Counted from the first letter of the stretch, positions 44,122 to 53,001 are shown. The stretch: 64,000 nt of DNA from Desertimonas sp963772825 (GCA_963772825.1 CAVYYX010000006.1:310001-374000); one strand, 5' to 3'. Notes: generated by a model not told the origin, from the letters alone. Made by a program: numbers and translations.

Positions 44122-44868
44122 TCAGACCAGCTCGACTCGGTCGCGATACGGGTCGAGACGGGCGTCAACCGGGTCCAGCTCCGTGACGAGAATGTCGATG
44201 CGCCCGATGTCGAAACAGCGCGCCGGGGCGCGGTGACCGAGCTTCGAGGCGTCGACCGCCAGCACGATCTCGGCGGCCGCGGCGGACAGCGCCAGCTTCG
44301 CCTCGGCGTCGAGCAGCGTCGACTCGCTCGATCCGAGCTCCGGGTCGAGCGCCGAGGCGCTCACGAACAGGCGGCGCAACATCACGTCGCCGGCGGCGCG
44401 AGTCGCCAACGGTCCGACCAGACTGCCCGTCGACTCGTCGAGCTCACCGCCGGTGAGCAACGCGGTGACGCCTGGATGATCCTGCAGCGAGCGGAAGGTG
44501 TCGAGGCCGTTCGTCAACACGGTGAGGTTGCGCACCGGGGCGAGTCGCGCCGCCAGCCGTTGCAACGTCGACGAGGCGTCGACACCGATAGCCCCGCCGA
44601 CCCCCACGAGGTCGACGAGCTTGTCGGCGATCCGTCCCTTCGCTCGCGAGTTCTGTTCGGCACGCGCCGCGAACTGTTGCGGACCGACAGCCACCGCTCC
44701 GCCGCGCACCCGGTGGGCGATCCCCTCGTCGACGAGCACGTCGAGGTCGCGGCGGATCGTCATCTCGCTGACGTCGAGCTCGACGGCGAGCTGCACGACA
44801 CGTACCCGCCCGTCGCCGTCGAGGCGACGGCGGATCAGCCCGAGGCGGTCCATGCTCTCCAGGTTCAC
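44122..44868 (-). CDS. DeoR-family transcriptional regulator of rhamnose genes
   Basis: A 248-residue DeoR repressor. N-terminal winged helix (LIRRRLDGDGRVRVVQLAVE, VSEMTIRRDLDVLVDEG) with the family pattern SxMTIRRDLxxL, then a DeoR-C phosphosugar-sensor domain (IGVDASSTLQRLA, TVLTNGLDTFRSL, KLGHRAPARCF). The GTG at 44868 overlaps the kinase stop (GTGA). DeoR-type regulators control rhamnose pathways in several actinobacteria. Its likely target is the palindrome cluster at 49609-49646. Confidence 0.88.
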   Translation of the reverse strand: MNLESMDRLGLIRRRLDGDGRVRVVQLAVELDVSEMTIRRDLDVLVDEGIAHRVRGGAVAVGPQQFAARAEQNSRAKGRIADKLVDLVGVGGAIGVDASSTLQRLAARLAPVRNLTVLTNGLDTFRSLQDHPGVTALLTGGELDESTGSLVGPLATRAAGDVMLRRLFVSASALDPELGSSESTLLDAEAKLALSAAAAEIVLAVDASKLGHRAPARCFDIGRIDILVTELDPVDARLDPYRDRVELV

Positions 44869-46190
44869 GTTGTCATCGCCTCACGTCGGATCTGGCCGGC
44901 CAGTGCGCGGCGCGCTTCGGCGACGGAGCGGAACACTCCGAGGGCGAGGCCCTGGGACATCGCGTTGCCGAGCGCCGTGGCCTCCACTGGACCGACCGTG
45001 ACCGCCCCGTCGACGTGCTCGGCGAGCAGGCCGAGGAGCAGCTCGGATCGAGACCCGCCGCCGAACACCTGCACGTTCGGCAAGCCGAGCTGGGCAACCA
45101 CGGAGGCGGTCGACTGAGCCATCGACTCGACGGCGCAACGAATGATCTCTGGGCGCGACGCGTCGCCGCCCAACCCGGCGGCCGCGATCAGCTCGGCGCC
45201 CATGTCGTCGGGAGCCAGGAAGCGCGCGTCGGTGGCGTCGGCGGCGGGCACCGGACCGACCTCGGCAGCGGCGGTCAACAGCTCGTCGAGGTCGGGTTCG
45301 CCCCACGAGCGGCGGCACTCCTCGACCAGCCACCAGCCGGCGACGTTGCGCAGCAGGCGGATGCCGCCGGCCGCACCCTGCTCGTTGGTGAAGCCGGCGA
45401 GCCGCGTCGCCTCCGTGGTGTCCGGGTTGGCGAGCATCCGGCCGACGAGCAGCCAGGTCCCCGCCGACACGTAGGCCGCCCCGTCGACGGCGCCGCCGAG
45501 CACGGCCGACGCCGTGTCGTGTCCCCCGACGAGATGCACCGGGACGTCGCGCCACTTGCCGACGAGTGTGCCGGGCGGGAGGATCCCGGGAAGCAACGCC
45601 GTCGGTAACCCTGCGGCATCCGCGAGCTCCGTCGACCAGTCGGCCGTGGCGAGATCGAACAGGCCCGTTGCGCCGGCACTCGTCAGCTCGGCGGTGATCT
45701 CGCCGGTGAGGTGATAGGCGAGCAGCTCCGGCAACATCACGAGGTGCCGGGCGCGCCCGAGCTCCGCCCGGTCGTGGGCGGCGACCTGGAAGATCGTGTT
45801 GATCGGCATCAGCTGCAGGCCGCACAGCTCGTACAGCCGGCGTTCGCCGATCCGCTCGACGACCTCGCGGTAACCGGCCGTCCGGCGGTCCCGGTACGAC
45901 ACCGGAGCCTCGACGAGCTCCCCCGTGCCGTCGAGCAACCCGTAGTCGACCGCCCACGCATCGATGCCGATCGACGCCAGCGGCCCGCGGGCGCGGGCCC
46001 GGTCGAGACCACGTTCCATCTCGGCGACGAGGCGGTCCCAGTCCCAGCGCAGCGTCCCGTCGGCATCGGCAACCGGATGGTGGGCATAGCGGTGGACGAC
46101 GTCCAGTTCGGGCGACGGCACGTCGAGGTCGATCCGGCACACGCGAATCGAGGTCGCCCCGAAATCGACGGCTGCTACGGCGGTCGGCAT
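44865..46190 (-). CDS. rhaB: Rhamnulokinase (FGGY family)
   Basis: A 441-residue FGGY kinase that phosphorylates L-rhamnulose at O-1 with ATP. N-terminal ATPase phosphate loop VAAVDFGATSIRVCRIDL, then SIGIDAWAVDYGLLD, the sugar-binding segment SYRDRRTAGYREVV and LMPINTIFQV (RhaB-like), HLVGGHDTASAV, YVSAGTWLLVG and the adenosine motif VQVFGGGSRSELLLGLLAEH. Length and the PINT segment favour RhaB over xylulo- or glycerol kinase. It lies 18 bp after the isomerase and overlaps the regulator gene. Confidence 0.9.
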   Translation of the reverse strand: MPTAVAAVDFGATSIRVCRIDLDVPSPELDVVHRYAHHPVADADGTLRWDWDRLVAEMERGLDRARARGPLASIGIDAWAVDYGLLDGTGELVEAPVSYRDRRTAGYREVVERIGERRLYELCGLQLMPINTIFQVAAHDRAELGRARHLVMLPELLAYHLTGEITAELTSAGATGLFDLATADWSTELADAAGLPTALLPGILPPGTLVGKWRDVPVHLVGGHDTASAVLGGAVDGAAYVSAGTWLLVGRMLANPDTTEATRLAGFTNEQGAAGGIRLLRNVAGWWLVEECRRSWGEPDLDELLTAAAEVGPVPAADATDARFLAPDDMGAELIAAAGLGGDASRPEIIRCAVESMAQSTASVVAQLGLPNVQVFGGGSRSELLLGLLAEHVDGAVTVGPVEATALGNAMSQGLALGVFRSVAEARRALAGQIRREAMTT

Positions 46191-46208
46191 TGGTGGAGCC
46201 GGCTCCGG

Positions 46209-47501
46209 CTACAGACCGGTGGCCAGCGTCGTCGAGCCGCGCTCGTCGACCATCGCCCGCCGATATCCGAGGCGGCGGAGGGTCAACAACGGATCGATCG
46301 CCGCACCGTTGCGGCGCCGCGCCTCGGCGACGATCGGGCGGGTGTCGCTGCGGTAGGCCCGTTGCAGCACCTCGGCGGCGATCGCCGGATCGTTGTCGTC
46401 CTGCGCCGCGGCGAGGGCGGCGTAGTCGAGGAGGGCCGCCTGGGCGACGGTGACCTGGATCTGATCGGTCGCCTGAACCATGTCCTCGAGCGGATCCTTG
46501 AGGTTGTGCGAGGCGTCGATCATGTAGGCGACGTCGGGCATCCGCCCATCGCCGTGCTTGAACAGCTCGACGACGATGAGGAAGAACTGGTAGGGGTGGA
46601 TCGAACCGACGGTGAGGTCGTCGTCGCCGTACTTCGAGTCGTTGAAGTGGAAGCCGCCGAGCCGGCCGACCATCGCCAGCCGGCTGACGACCTGCTCGAT
46701 GTTCGTGTTCGGCAGATGGTGGCCGAGGTCGACGAGGCAGGCGGCGCGATCCCCGGCGCGCTGGGCGAGGAGCAGCGACGAACCCCAGTCGGCATTGACC
46801 GATGAGTAGAAGGCCGGCTCGTAGGGCTTGTGCTCGGTGAACATCTTCCAGCCGTCCGGCAACGCCTCGTGGATCTCCCGGAGGCCGTCGGCCACCCGTT
46901 CGAACTGGCGCCGGAAGTCGGCCTGCCCGGGGTGGTTGATCCCGTCGGCGAGCCACACGGTGAGCGCCGTCGAGCCGAGCTGCTCGCCGAGCTCGATGCA
47001 ATAGACGTTGTGCTCGACGGCTCGCTTGCGCACGTCGGGCGACGAGTGGGCGAGCGAGCCGAATTTGTAGCTGATCTCGCCGTCTGCCGTGGTCGCCGCG
47101 TTGTCCTGGAACGTGTTCGAGTTCATCGCATCGAACCCGATGCCGAGGTCGTCGGCGTACTGGCGCAGCGCCGCCGGGTCGTCGGGATCGTCCCAGGGGA
47201 CGTGCAGGCTGACCGTTCGGTTGGCGCCGGTGACGGCATTGAGGGCGGCGATGTCGTCGAGCTTCTCGACGGTGTTGCGCGGCTCGCCGCCGCCCGGGAA
47301 GCGGCCGAACCTGGTGCCTCCGGTGCCGACCGCCCACGACGGGGCGGCGACGCTGAAGCGCTGCACCTCGGCGACGACCGGCTCGACGTCGATGTCCCAG
47401 CGAGCGAGATGCTCGGCGCAGGCCTCGAAGTCCGCCTCGTGTCGCGCCAGCTGATCGGCCTCGACGTCGGCAACTGCCCCCGTCGTGATTCGCATTGTCA
47501 T
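46209..47501 (-). CDS. rhaI: L-rhamnose isomerase (RhaI type)
   Basis: A 430-residue TIM-barrel metal isomerase converting L-rhamnose to L-rhamnulose. Characteristic segments: APSWAVGTGGTRFGRFPGGG, VSLHVPWDDPDD, FDAMNSNTFQDN, the metal-site Glu in KMFTEHKPYEPAFYSS, CLVDLGHHLPNTNIEQVV, FHFNDSKYGDDDLTVGSI and DASHNLKDPLEDM. This is the Pseudomonas-stutzeri/Bacillus-like type, not E. coli RhaA. The ATG at 47501 has GGAGGGGG ten bases upstream; an in-frame start 42 nt earlier is rejected. Confidence 0.92.
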   Translation of the reverse strand: MTMRITTGAVADVEADQLARHEADFEACAEHLARWDIDVEPVVAEVQRFSVAAPSWAVGTGGTRFGRFPGGGEPRNTVEKLDDIAALNAVTGANRTVSLHVPWDDPDDPAALRQYADDLGIGFDAMNSNTFQDNAATTADGEISYKFGSLAHSSPDVRKRAVEHNVYCIELGEQLGSTALTVWLADGINHPGQADFRRQFERVADGLREIHEALPDGWKMFTEHKPYEPAFYSSVNADWGSSLLLAQRAGDRAACLVDLGHHLPNTNIEQVVSRLAMVGRLGGFHFNDSKYGDDDLTVGSIHPYQFFLIVVELFKHGDGRMPDVAYMIDASHNLKDPLEDMVQATDQIQVTVAQAALLDYAALAAAQDDNDPAIAAEVLQRAYRSDTRPIVAEARRRNGAAIDPLLTLRRLGYRRAMVDERGSTTLATGL

Positions 47502-47543
47502 CTTTGATCCCCCTCCCCGGTGGCGGGCGCAGCCCGCCACCAA

Positions 47544-49601
47544 TCATCTCAAGAACGCGGCGGCGACCCCGCCGTCGACCGGGATCGACAACCCGGTGGT
47601 GCGTGACAGATTGCCACCGACGAGCACGAACACCGCCTCGGCGACGTGCTCCGGCACGATCTCACGGCCGAGCAGCGTGCGCCCGGCGTAGTACTTGCCG
47701 AGATCCTCTGGTGCCACCCCGTAGGTTTCGGCCCGCTGACGCAACCACTCGCCCTGGAAGATCCCCGAGCCCTGGACGACGCCGTCGGGGTTGACCCCGT
47801 TGACGCGGATGTCGTGGACACCGAGCTCGGCGGCGAGCAGGCGGACCTGGTGAGCCTGATCCGCCTTGGCGGCACCGTAGGCGACGTTCTGCGGCCCGGC
47901 GAAGACGGCGTTCTTGGACACGATGTAGACGATGTCACCGCCGATGTCCTGCTCGATCATCTGGCGGGCGGCGGCGCGGCTGACGAGGAACGAGCCACGG
48001 GCGAGCACGTCATGGAGGCGGTCCCAGGCGTCGGCGCTCGTGTCGATCAGCGGCGCGGCCGTAGCGAACCCGGCGTTGTTGACGACGATGTCGACCCCGC
48101 CGAAGCGGTCAGCGGCGGCCGAGAACAGCGCCGTCACCTGCTCCTCCGACGTCACGTCGGCGGCAACGCCGAGCGCTCGCTCGGTACCGAGAGCGGCGGC
48201 GACCTTCTCCGCTCCCTCACCGTCGAGGTCGGCGATCACGACGCAAGCGCCGTGGCGGGCGAGCAGCTCGGCGATCGCCCGGCCGATCCCCGACGCCGCT
48301 CCCGTGACGAGGGCGACGCGGCCTTGCAGCGCCGGCGCAGGCGGCCGCATACGCAATTTGCGCTCCTCGAGCTCCCAGTACTCGATGCGAAACTTCTCAT
48401 GGTCGTCGATCGGCGCGTAGGCCGACACCGCTTCGGCACCGCGCATCACGTTGATCGCGTTGATGTAGAACTCGCCGGCCACGCGGGCGGTCTGCGGGTC
48501 GGCGCCGAAGCTCCACATCCCGACACCGGGCACGAGCACGATCACCGGATCGGCGCCGCGCATCGCCGGCGACCCGTCGTCGGCGTACGCCTCGTAGTAG
48601 GCCCGGTAGTCGGCGCGGTACCGCTCGTGGAGCTCTTCGAGGCGAACCCGTTGCTCGTCGAGCGTCGCTGTCGCCGGCAGGTCGAGGTACAACGGACGGA
48701 CCTTCGTGCGCAGGAAGTGGTCGGGGCACGACGTCCCCTGGGCGGTCAGCCGCGGCGCCGACTCGCGGGACAGGAAATCGAGGACCACCGGGGCATCGCT
48801 GAAGGCGGCGACCATCGGGCGCTCCGAGGCGGCCACTCCGCGGACCATCGGGGCGAGGGCCGCCGCCCGTTGGCGCCGCTCGTGATCGGGAAGGGCAGCG
48901 AACCCGTCGCGCACCGCACCGAACGCCGCATCGAGGTCGCGCTCGGCGAGGAACTGCTCGGCGCGAGCGATGAGATCGAGCGACAGCGTTTCGCAGGCTT
49001 CGCTCGTGTCGGCCCAGCAGATCATCCCGTGTCCCTCGAGCACCGCGCCGCGCGCGTCCGGGGAGCGACGCTGGAAGTCACGGAGGGCGAGGCCGAGCTC
49101 GAAGCCTGGTCGCTTCCACGGCAGCCACCCGACCTCGGCGCCGTAGCACTCGGCGACGAGCGCCTCACTGCCTTCGGCGGCCGCGAGGGCGATCATCGAG
49201 TCGGGGTGCAGGTGGTCGACGTGGTCCTGGGTGATGAAGGCGTGGAGCGGTGTGTCGATCGACGGCACGGCTCCGCCGTGGCCGAACCGGCAGTACTCGT
49301 AGTAGGCGACGATGTCGTCTTCGTGGACACCGGATGAATGAACGTCCTCGAGGGCCCGAACCCGGTCGAGATCGAGGAACGCCAGCCCGGCGACGGTCAT
49401 CGTGCCGAGGTCACCACCGGAGCCCTTGACGGCGAGCACGCGGGTCGGCGCGCCGGTGATCGGATCGGCGAGGGTCAGCTTGGCGGACGTGTTGCCGCCG
49501 GCGAAGTTGGTCACCCGCTTGTCGGCGCCGAGGCGGTTGGAGCGGGCCAGCATGGCCACGATCGTCGAGTCGTCCCGCAAGCGCGCCACCTCGTCTGCCA
49601 C
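47544..49601 (-). CDS. rhaEW: Bifunctional rhamnulose-1-phosphate aldolase / lactaldehyde dehydrogenase
   Basis: A 685-residue fusion. Residues 1-~410 are a class II aldolase (NFAGGNTSAKLT, VKGSGGDLGTM, SIDTPLHAFITQDHVDHLHP with metal His, VLEGHGMICWADT). Residues ~425-685 are a short-chain dehydrogenase (VALVTGAASGIGRAIAELLARHG, DIVVNNAGFAT, YIVSKNAVFAGPQNVAYGAAKAD). Known fusions of this type split rhamnulose-1-P to DHAP and lactaldehyde and oxidise the latter. The start is a GTG with only a ~-10-like TAAACT upstream at 49609-49614, which implies a leaderless or nearly leaderless mRNA. First gene of the rhamnose operon. Confidence 0.92.
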   Translation of the reverse strand: MADEVARLRDDSTIVAMLARSNRLGADKRVTNFAGGNTSAKLTLADPITGAPTRVLAVKGSGGDLGTMTVAGLAFLDLDRVRALEDVHSSGVHEDDIVAYYEYCRFGHGGAVPSIDTPLHAFITQDHVDHLHPDSMIALAAAEGSEALVAECYGAEVGWLPWKRPGFELGLALRDFQRRSPDARGAVLEGHGMICWADTSEACETLSLDLIARAEQFLAERDLDAAFGAVRDGFAALPDHERRQRAAALAPMVRGVAASERPMVAAFSDAPVVLDFLSRESAPRLTAQGTSCPDHFLRTKVRPLYLDLPATATLDEQRVRLEELHERYRADYRAYYEAYADDGSPAMRGADPVIVLVPGVGMWSFGADPQTARVAGEFYINAINVMRGAEAVSAYAPIDDHEKFRIEYWELEERKLRMRPPAPALQGRVALVTGAASGIGRAIAELLARHGACVVIADLDGEGAEKVAAALGTERALGVAADVTSEEQVTALFSAAADRFGGVDIVVNNAGFATAAPLIDTSADAWDRLHDVLARGSFLVSRAAARQMIEQDIGGDIVYIVSKNAVFAGPQNVAYGAAKADQAHQVRLLAAELGVHDIRVNGVNPDGVVQGSGIFQGEWLRQRAETYGVAPEDLGKYYAGRTLLGREIVPEHVAEAVFVLVGGNLSRTTGLSIPVDGGVAAAFLR

Positions 49602-49608
49602 GTTCGAT

Positions 49609-49646
49609 AGTTTATGTTCAAACAGAACTGAACATCAATGCTGTTC
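49609..49646. promoter_or_regulatory. Rhamnose promoter with palindromic TGTTC/GAACA operator cluster
   Basis: A candidate -10 (TAAACT, minus strand, 49614-49609) lies ~8 nt before the GTG of the aldolase gene. Directly upstream, TGTTCA (49615-49620) and TGAACA (49629-49634) form one palindrome, and GAACA (49630-49634) with TGTTC (49642-49646) another, so four TGTTC half-sites alternate in 32 bp over the -35 region. This fits repression by the DeoR regulator of the cluster. Confidence 0.65.
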
Positions 49647-49703
49647 TGCACCGAAGCCGCGTCCGCTGGTGTCGAACTGAGCGTTCCTCCACAATTGAAC
49701 GTG

Positions 49704-50459
49704 ATGGCTGAACGTGTTCGGATCCCCTACGGCAGCGACCCGTCACAGTTCGGGGAGCTGTGGCTGCCCCCCGATCGCCCGGCCGGCGGAAGGTGTCGCG
49801 TCATCGTCCTCGTGCACGGTGGGTTCTGGCGCAAGGTCTATGGCCTCGACCTGATGGACCCGTTGGCCGCCGACCTTGTCGGACGCGGCGTCGCGGCATG
49901 GAACATCGAGTACCGGCGCGTCGGCCACGACGGCGGCGGCTGGCCCGGCACGCTCACGGACGTTGCCGCGGCCGTCGACCTACTCGCCTCGATCGGCCCC
50001 GACCGCGGCCTCGACGCCGACAGCACCGCCGTCGTCGGGCACTCCGCCGGCGGGCACCTCGCGCTGTGGCTCTCCTCGCGGCCGTTGCTGCCGGCGGGCA
50101 CGCAGGGCAGCGATCCGGTCGTCGAGCCGCGCATCGCCGTCGGCCTCGCACCCGTCGCCGCGCTGTCGGAGGCGGCTCGCGACGGTGTCGGCAGCGGTGC
50201 CATCGTCGACTTCCTCGGTGGCCGCCCCGACGAGGTCCCCGAGCGCTACACCATCGCCACCCCGGGCGTCGCCGACGGCGTCGCCGTCACGGTGGTCCGC
50301 GGCAGCGCCGACGTCGACGTTCCCGCCGCCTACACGATTCCCCCCGGCGCCGGCTCCGTCACCGTCGTTGACGTCGCTGGCGACGACCACTTCGACCTGA
50401 TCGACCCCACGAGCAGGTCGTGGACGGCGGCGATCAGCGCCCTCGGCCTCGCCGGTTGA
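49704..50459 (+). CDS. Alpha/beta hydrolase (BD-FAE-like carboxylesterase)
   Basis: A 251-residue esterase/lipase-like hydrolase. Oxyanion motif VLVHGGFWRK, nucleophile elbow VVGHSAGGHLALWLSS, acid in VVRGSADVDVP and His in VAGDDHFDLI. HGGFW places it near kynurenine formamidase/BD-FAE carboxylesterases acting on sugar esters. No signal peptide. The ATG at 49704 is preferred over upstream in-frame codons because the domain starts there. It shares the divergent operator region with the rhamnose operon, so it may deacylate acylated rhamnosides (inference). Confidence 0.85.
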   Translation: MAERVRIPYGSDPSQFGELWLPPDRPAGGRCRVIVLVHGGFWRKVYGLDLMDPLAADLVGRGVAAWNIEYRRVGHDGGGWPGTLTDVAAAVDLLASIGPDRGLDADSTAVVGHSAGGHLALWLSSRPLLPAGTQGSDPVVEPRIAVGLAPVAALSEAARDGVGSGAIVDFLGGRPDEVPERYTIATPGVADGVAVTVVRGSADVDVPAAYTIPPGAGSVTVVDVAGDDHFDLIDPTSRSWTAAISALGLAG

Positions 50460-50996
50460 GGAGCGGCGGCCCGTGGCCCGCACGGCGAAGCGGCCGAGGA
50501 CCACGCGGAACAACACCGCCGTGACTGCCGCCATCGTCAGCAGCGTGGCGACGGCTCGGTAGACGACGTTGCTGGTATCGGTGCCGGCCGTCCCGCCGTG
50601 GAGCAGCGCCGCCCAAACGGACAGGTAACTGAGGACGTGCAGCCTCCGCCACCACACCTTGGGCAAACGCTTCATCGCCAGCGACGACGCGTGCACCACG
50701 GCAAAGAGGTAGAGGGCGACGACGCCGAGCGACACGGCGAGCGGGCGCCACGCCGACGTGCCTGGGACCAGCAGCTCGACGAGGCCGAAGTGCACGTAGC
50801 TGTCGGCGACGAGGGCCACGAGATGAGTCGCCACAGCGATCACCGTGAGCACGCTGAACCAGCGGTGCAAGGCGATCAGCCAGGCCGGCCGGTCGATGTC
50901 CTTGAGCGCCCGGGTCGCCGCCAGGATGCCGAGCACGAGGGCGCCGATCATCAACACCGCGGCCGCCATCCCCGCAGACCTGGCGAGGTACCACAT
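50434..50996 (-). CDS. Ferric-reductase-like heme membrane protein (C-terminal end uncertain)
   Basis: Six-helix ferric reductase/YedZ-like transmembrane protein. Helices near MWYLARSAGMAAAVLMIGAL, LHRWFSVLTVIAVATHLVAL, WRPLAVSLGVVALYLFAVVH, RRLHVLSYLSVWAALLHGG and VATLLTMAAVTAVLF, with paired His residues (LHRW/THL and LHVLSY/LLHGG) typical of bis-heme coordination. The ATG overlaps the ApbE stop (TGATG). After the last helix the frame stays open to 49980, antisense to the esterase gene. A one-base shift would end it at 50434, which is the end given here. Confidence 0.75.
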
Positions 50997-51835
50997 CAGT
51001 GCGTTCCCCGGCCACAGCGATGGGCGCGCCACGTCGTGTTGGAGGTCGTCCGGCCGGAGGCGTGGAGGGTCAGCACGCCGATGCCTTGATGATCGAGGCG
51101 GTCGACGGGGTCCGCGTCGTGCCCGAGCAGGACCGCTTTGGTGAGCGCCTCTGCCGACGCCCCGGTGCCCGCCAGCACGCTGACCTGGACGATGTCGCCC
51201 GGCTCGTGGATCTCGCCCGTCGCCGGATCGACGAGGTGCGGGCGACGGCAGCCCGACGTGGCGACGGCCCCGTCGCCGAGCTCGACACGATCGATCGACG
51301 TCAGGCCGTCGGGGGCGGCTACCTCGATGGCCCAGCGCCGGTCCAGATCGCCGGACGCGACCCGGCCGTCACCGCCGAGGAAGATCGCAACGGTCGACGC
51401 CCCGGCGGACACGATGTCGGCGACGACGAGATCGGCGGCGAGCCCCTTGCCGATCCCGCCCGGGTCGAATCGCAGGCCGGCTGCGCTGACCACAGCGACT
51501 TCTGGATCGATCGCCACAGACGCGAACCACGGCGATCGCCCATGGCGATGGCCGGACACGGTCGGGTCGTAGGCCCCGCCGCTGAGGACCGTTGCCTCGG
51601 CCATCGCCTGAAGCAGCTTCACCGTGGCCGGCCGGACGGCAATCGCAAAACCATTGGCCCGGTTCAGCCGCGACACGTCGCTGTCGGGGAGGAACGTGCT
51701 CCAGCACGCCTCGAGCTGGGCGATCCTGATCATCGCCAGCTCGGCGAGAACCTCGCTGTCGACGTCGGTCGCCTCGACGATCACCGTCGACCGGCAGCCC
51801 ATCGCCCGGAACTGGCGTACGGCTCGCCTCGTCAT
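50996..51835 (-). CDS. apbE: FAD:protein FMN transferase (ApbE)
   Basis: A 279-residue ApbE-family enzyme that covalently attaches FMN to Thr of partner flavoproteins. Visible: the N-terminal AMGCRSTVIVEA, EACWSTFLPDSDVSRLNRA, GGAYDPTVSGH, LRFDPGGIGKGLAADLVV, AIFLGGDGRVAS, VATSGCRRPHLVDPATGE and the C-terminal EALTKAVLLG. It overlaps neighbours on both sides (ATGA upstream, TGATG downstream). No FMN-binding target domain is visible nearby, although the membrane reductase that follows is a typical companion. Confidence 0.9.
   Translation of the reverse strand: MTRRAVRQFRAMGCRSTVIVEATDVDSEVLAELAMIRIAQLEACWSTFLPDSDVSRLNRANGFAIAVRPATVKLLQAMAEATVLSGGAYDPTVSGHRHGRSPWFASVAIDPEVAVVSAAGLRFDPGGIGKGLAADLVVADIVSAGASTVAIFLGGDGRVASGDLDRRWAIEVAAPDGLTSIDRVELGDGAVATSGCRRPHLVDPATGEIHEPGDIVQVSVLAGTGASAEALTKAVLLGHDADPVDRLDHQGIGVLTLHASGRTTSNTTWRAHRCGRGTH
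50998..51020 (-). repeat. Dispersed repeat, short partial copy
   Basis: TGGCCGGGGAACGCACTGATG on the minus strand, identical in its core to the other copies. Here it encodes the end of ApbE and places GGGGAA ahead of the ATG of the ferric-reductase-like gene. Confidence 0.7.
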
Positions 51836-52185
51836 TGCGACTGCTCGGACACGATGACGGGAGGCGGCTCAGGGGCCTGGGGGGTGACCGCCACCGGAGG
51901 TGGCGCGGTAGCCGGTGGTGGCGGCACGGGAGCGGGAATCGGGACGGCGGGAATCGTCGTCGCCAGCGGAACGAGGACGGCCGTCGTGGGCGGGGCAACC
52001 GTCGTCGTGGCGGGCAGCGTCGTCGGCACCGGTGCCATCGTGGTCGCGGGAGCAGGCTCGGCGGCGGGTCGTTCGGCGTAGCCCATCACGGCCGCGAGCC
52101 CGAACACGAACACACCGGTGGCGCCAGCCGTGGCGATCTTGGCGACCTGTGCTGGCGGAGGCCGGCGGCCGGCTGCGTCAGTCAT
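51832..52185 (-). CDS. Small membrane-anchored Pro/Thr-rich protein
   Basis: 117 residues: a short cytosolic N-terminus (MTDAAGRRPPPAQVAK), one membrane helix (IATAGATGVFVFGLAAVMG) and a long Pro/Thr/Val-rich extracytoplasmic tail (TTLPATTTVAPP, PAPVPPPPATAPPP). Its ATG lies within the end of the upstream gene and its TGA overlaps the ApbE ATG (ATGA). No known domain. Probably a wall-spanning accessory of the redox operon. Confidence 0.7.
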   Translation of the reverse strand: MTDAAGRRPPPAQVAKIATAGATGVFVFGLAAVMGYAERPAAEPAPATTMAPVPTTLPATTTVAPPTTAVLVPLATTIPAVPIPAPVPPPPATAPPPVAVTPQAPEPPPVIVSEQSQ

Positions 52186-52864
52186 CCCCACCGCCCGGAC
52201 CGCTGTTGTCGTCGCCACCGCCACCGCCGCCGGGACCACTGTTGTCGTCGTCGCCACCGCCCGAGCCGCTGCTGTCGTCATCGCCGCCGCTCCCCGAGCC
52301 ACTGTTGTCGTCGTCGCTGTCCAGCGACACGCGCACGACGCCGCGCACGAGCGTGGCGTCGAAGCGGACCTCACCGCTGGCCGACTCGAGGCGAATCTCG
52401 ACGCTGACGCCGTCGTTCTCGGCTCGCTCGACGAACCAGCCAGGGGCTGGCGTGACGGTGACGATCGTGAGCTGCCCGCCGGCCGTGTCGAGCAGCGCCG
52501 TGCCGGCGTCACCGAGCCGGTAGGTGGCTTGTGTCGTGCCGACCTGCGTCGCGGCGGCCGTCGACGCTGTCGTAGCCGCTGCCGTGGGAGTCGTGCTACT
52601 CGTCGGAGCAGCGGTGAGCGGTGTCGAAGCGCTGGTCGGCGGCGTCGTCGCAGAAGTCGGCGGCACCGTGGCGGGCGTCGTCGCCGGGCTCGTCGTGGTC
52701 GTCGGGAAGACCGGGAGGGTCGTCGGCGCCACGGTCGCCGTGGCCGGGGCCCCACCGGACTGATCGTCGAGGACCTGGGTGTTGACGAGCGCCGCCGCAG
52801 AGCCGGCGGCCAACACACCGGCGATCGACAGCAGCATCGCCACCCGTGAGCTCGGTGCCTTCAT
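52178..52864 (-). CDS. Secreted/anchored protein with Thr-rich linker and Asp-Gly-Ser tail
   Basis: A 228-residue protein with a signal peptide or anchor (VAMLLSIAGVLAAGSAAALV), a Thr/Pro-rich linker (residues ~45-110), a folded beta-rich domain of ~80 residues (TYRLGDAGTALLDTAGG, GWFVERAENDGVSVEIRLE) and an acidic Gly/Ser/Asp repeat tail (GGDDDSSGSGGGDDDNSG). The folded part resembles the small domain often found in actinobacterial proteins with a 'VTPAPGW' beta-hairpin; function unknown. GGGGAAGGAGG precedes the ATG. First gene of the redox operon, divergent from the response regulator. Confidence 0.75.
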   Translation of the reverse strand: MKAPSSRVAMLLSIAGVLAAGSAAALVNTQVLDDQSGGAPATATVAPTTLPVFPTTTTSPATTPATVPPTSATTPPTSASTPLTAAPTSSTTPTAAATTASTAAATQVGTTQATYRLGDAGTALLDTAGGQLTIVTVTPAPGWFVERAENDGVSVEIRLESASGEVRFDATLVRGVVRVSLDSDDDNSGSGSGGDDDSSGSGGGDDDNSGPGGGGGGDDNSGPGGGDD

Positions 52865-52920
52865 CGTCGTGCCTCCTTCCCCGGCGACGGTACGGGGAGA
52901 TCGTCCGGTGGGCGAGCCGT

Positions 52921-52961
52921 CAACGTCCAAGATTCGTCCAACAACGTCACGGATTCGTCCA
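52921..52961. promoter_or_regulatory. Direct repeats in the divergent promoter of the two-component system
   Basis: GATTCGTCCA occurs at 52931-52940 and 52952-52961 (21 bp apart, two helical turns), preceded by a related AACGTCCAA at 52922. Tandem direct repeats at this spacing are what OmpR/PhoB-type dimers bind. The site lies between the redox operon (minus) and the response regulator (plus). Confidence 0.6.
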
Positions 52962-53001
52962 GCGGTCTTCGAGTCGAAGGCACGTCATCCACAATGGTGA
53001 G

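Noticed and set aside
44865..47547. An 888-codon Arg-rich frame covering the rhamnose kinase and isomerase genes
   Set aside because: It is a high-G+C shadow in another frame of two well-supported enzymes.
49980..50433. C-terminal extension of the ferric-reductase-like protein
   Set aside because: It is antisense to the catalytic part of a convincing esterase gene and has no recognisable protein character.
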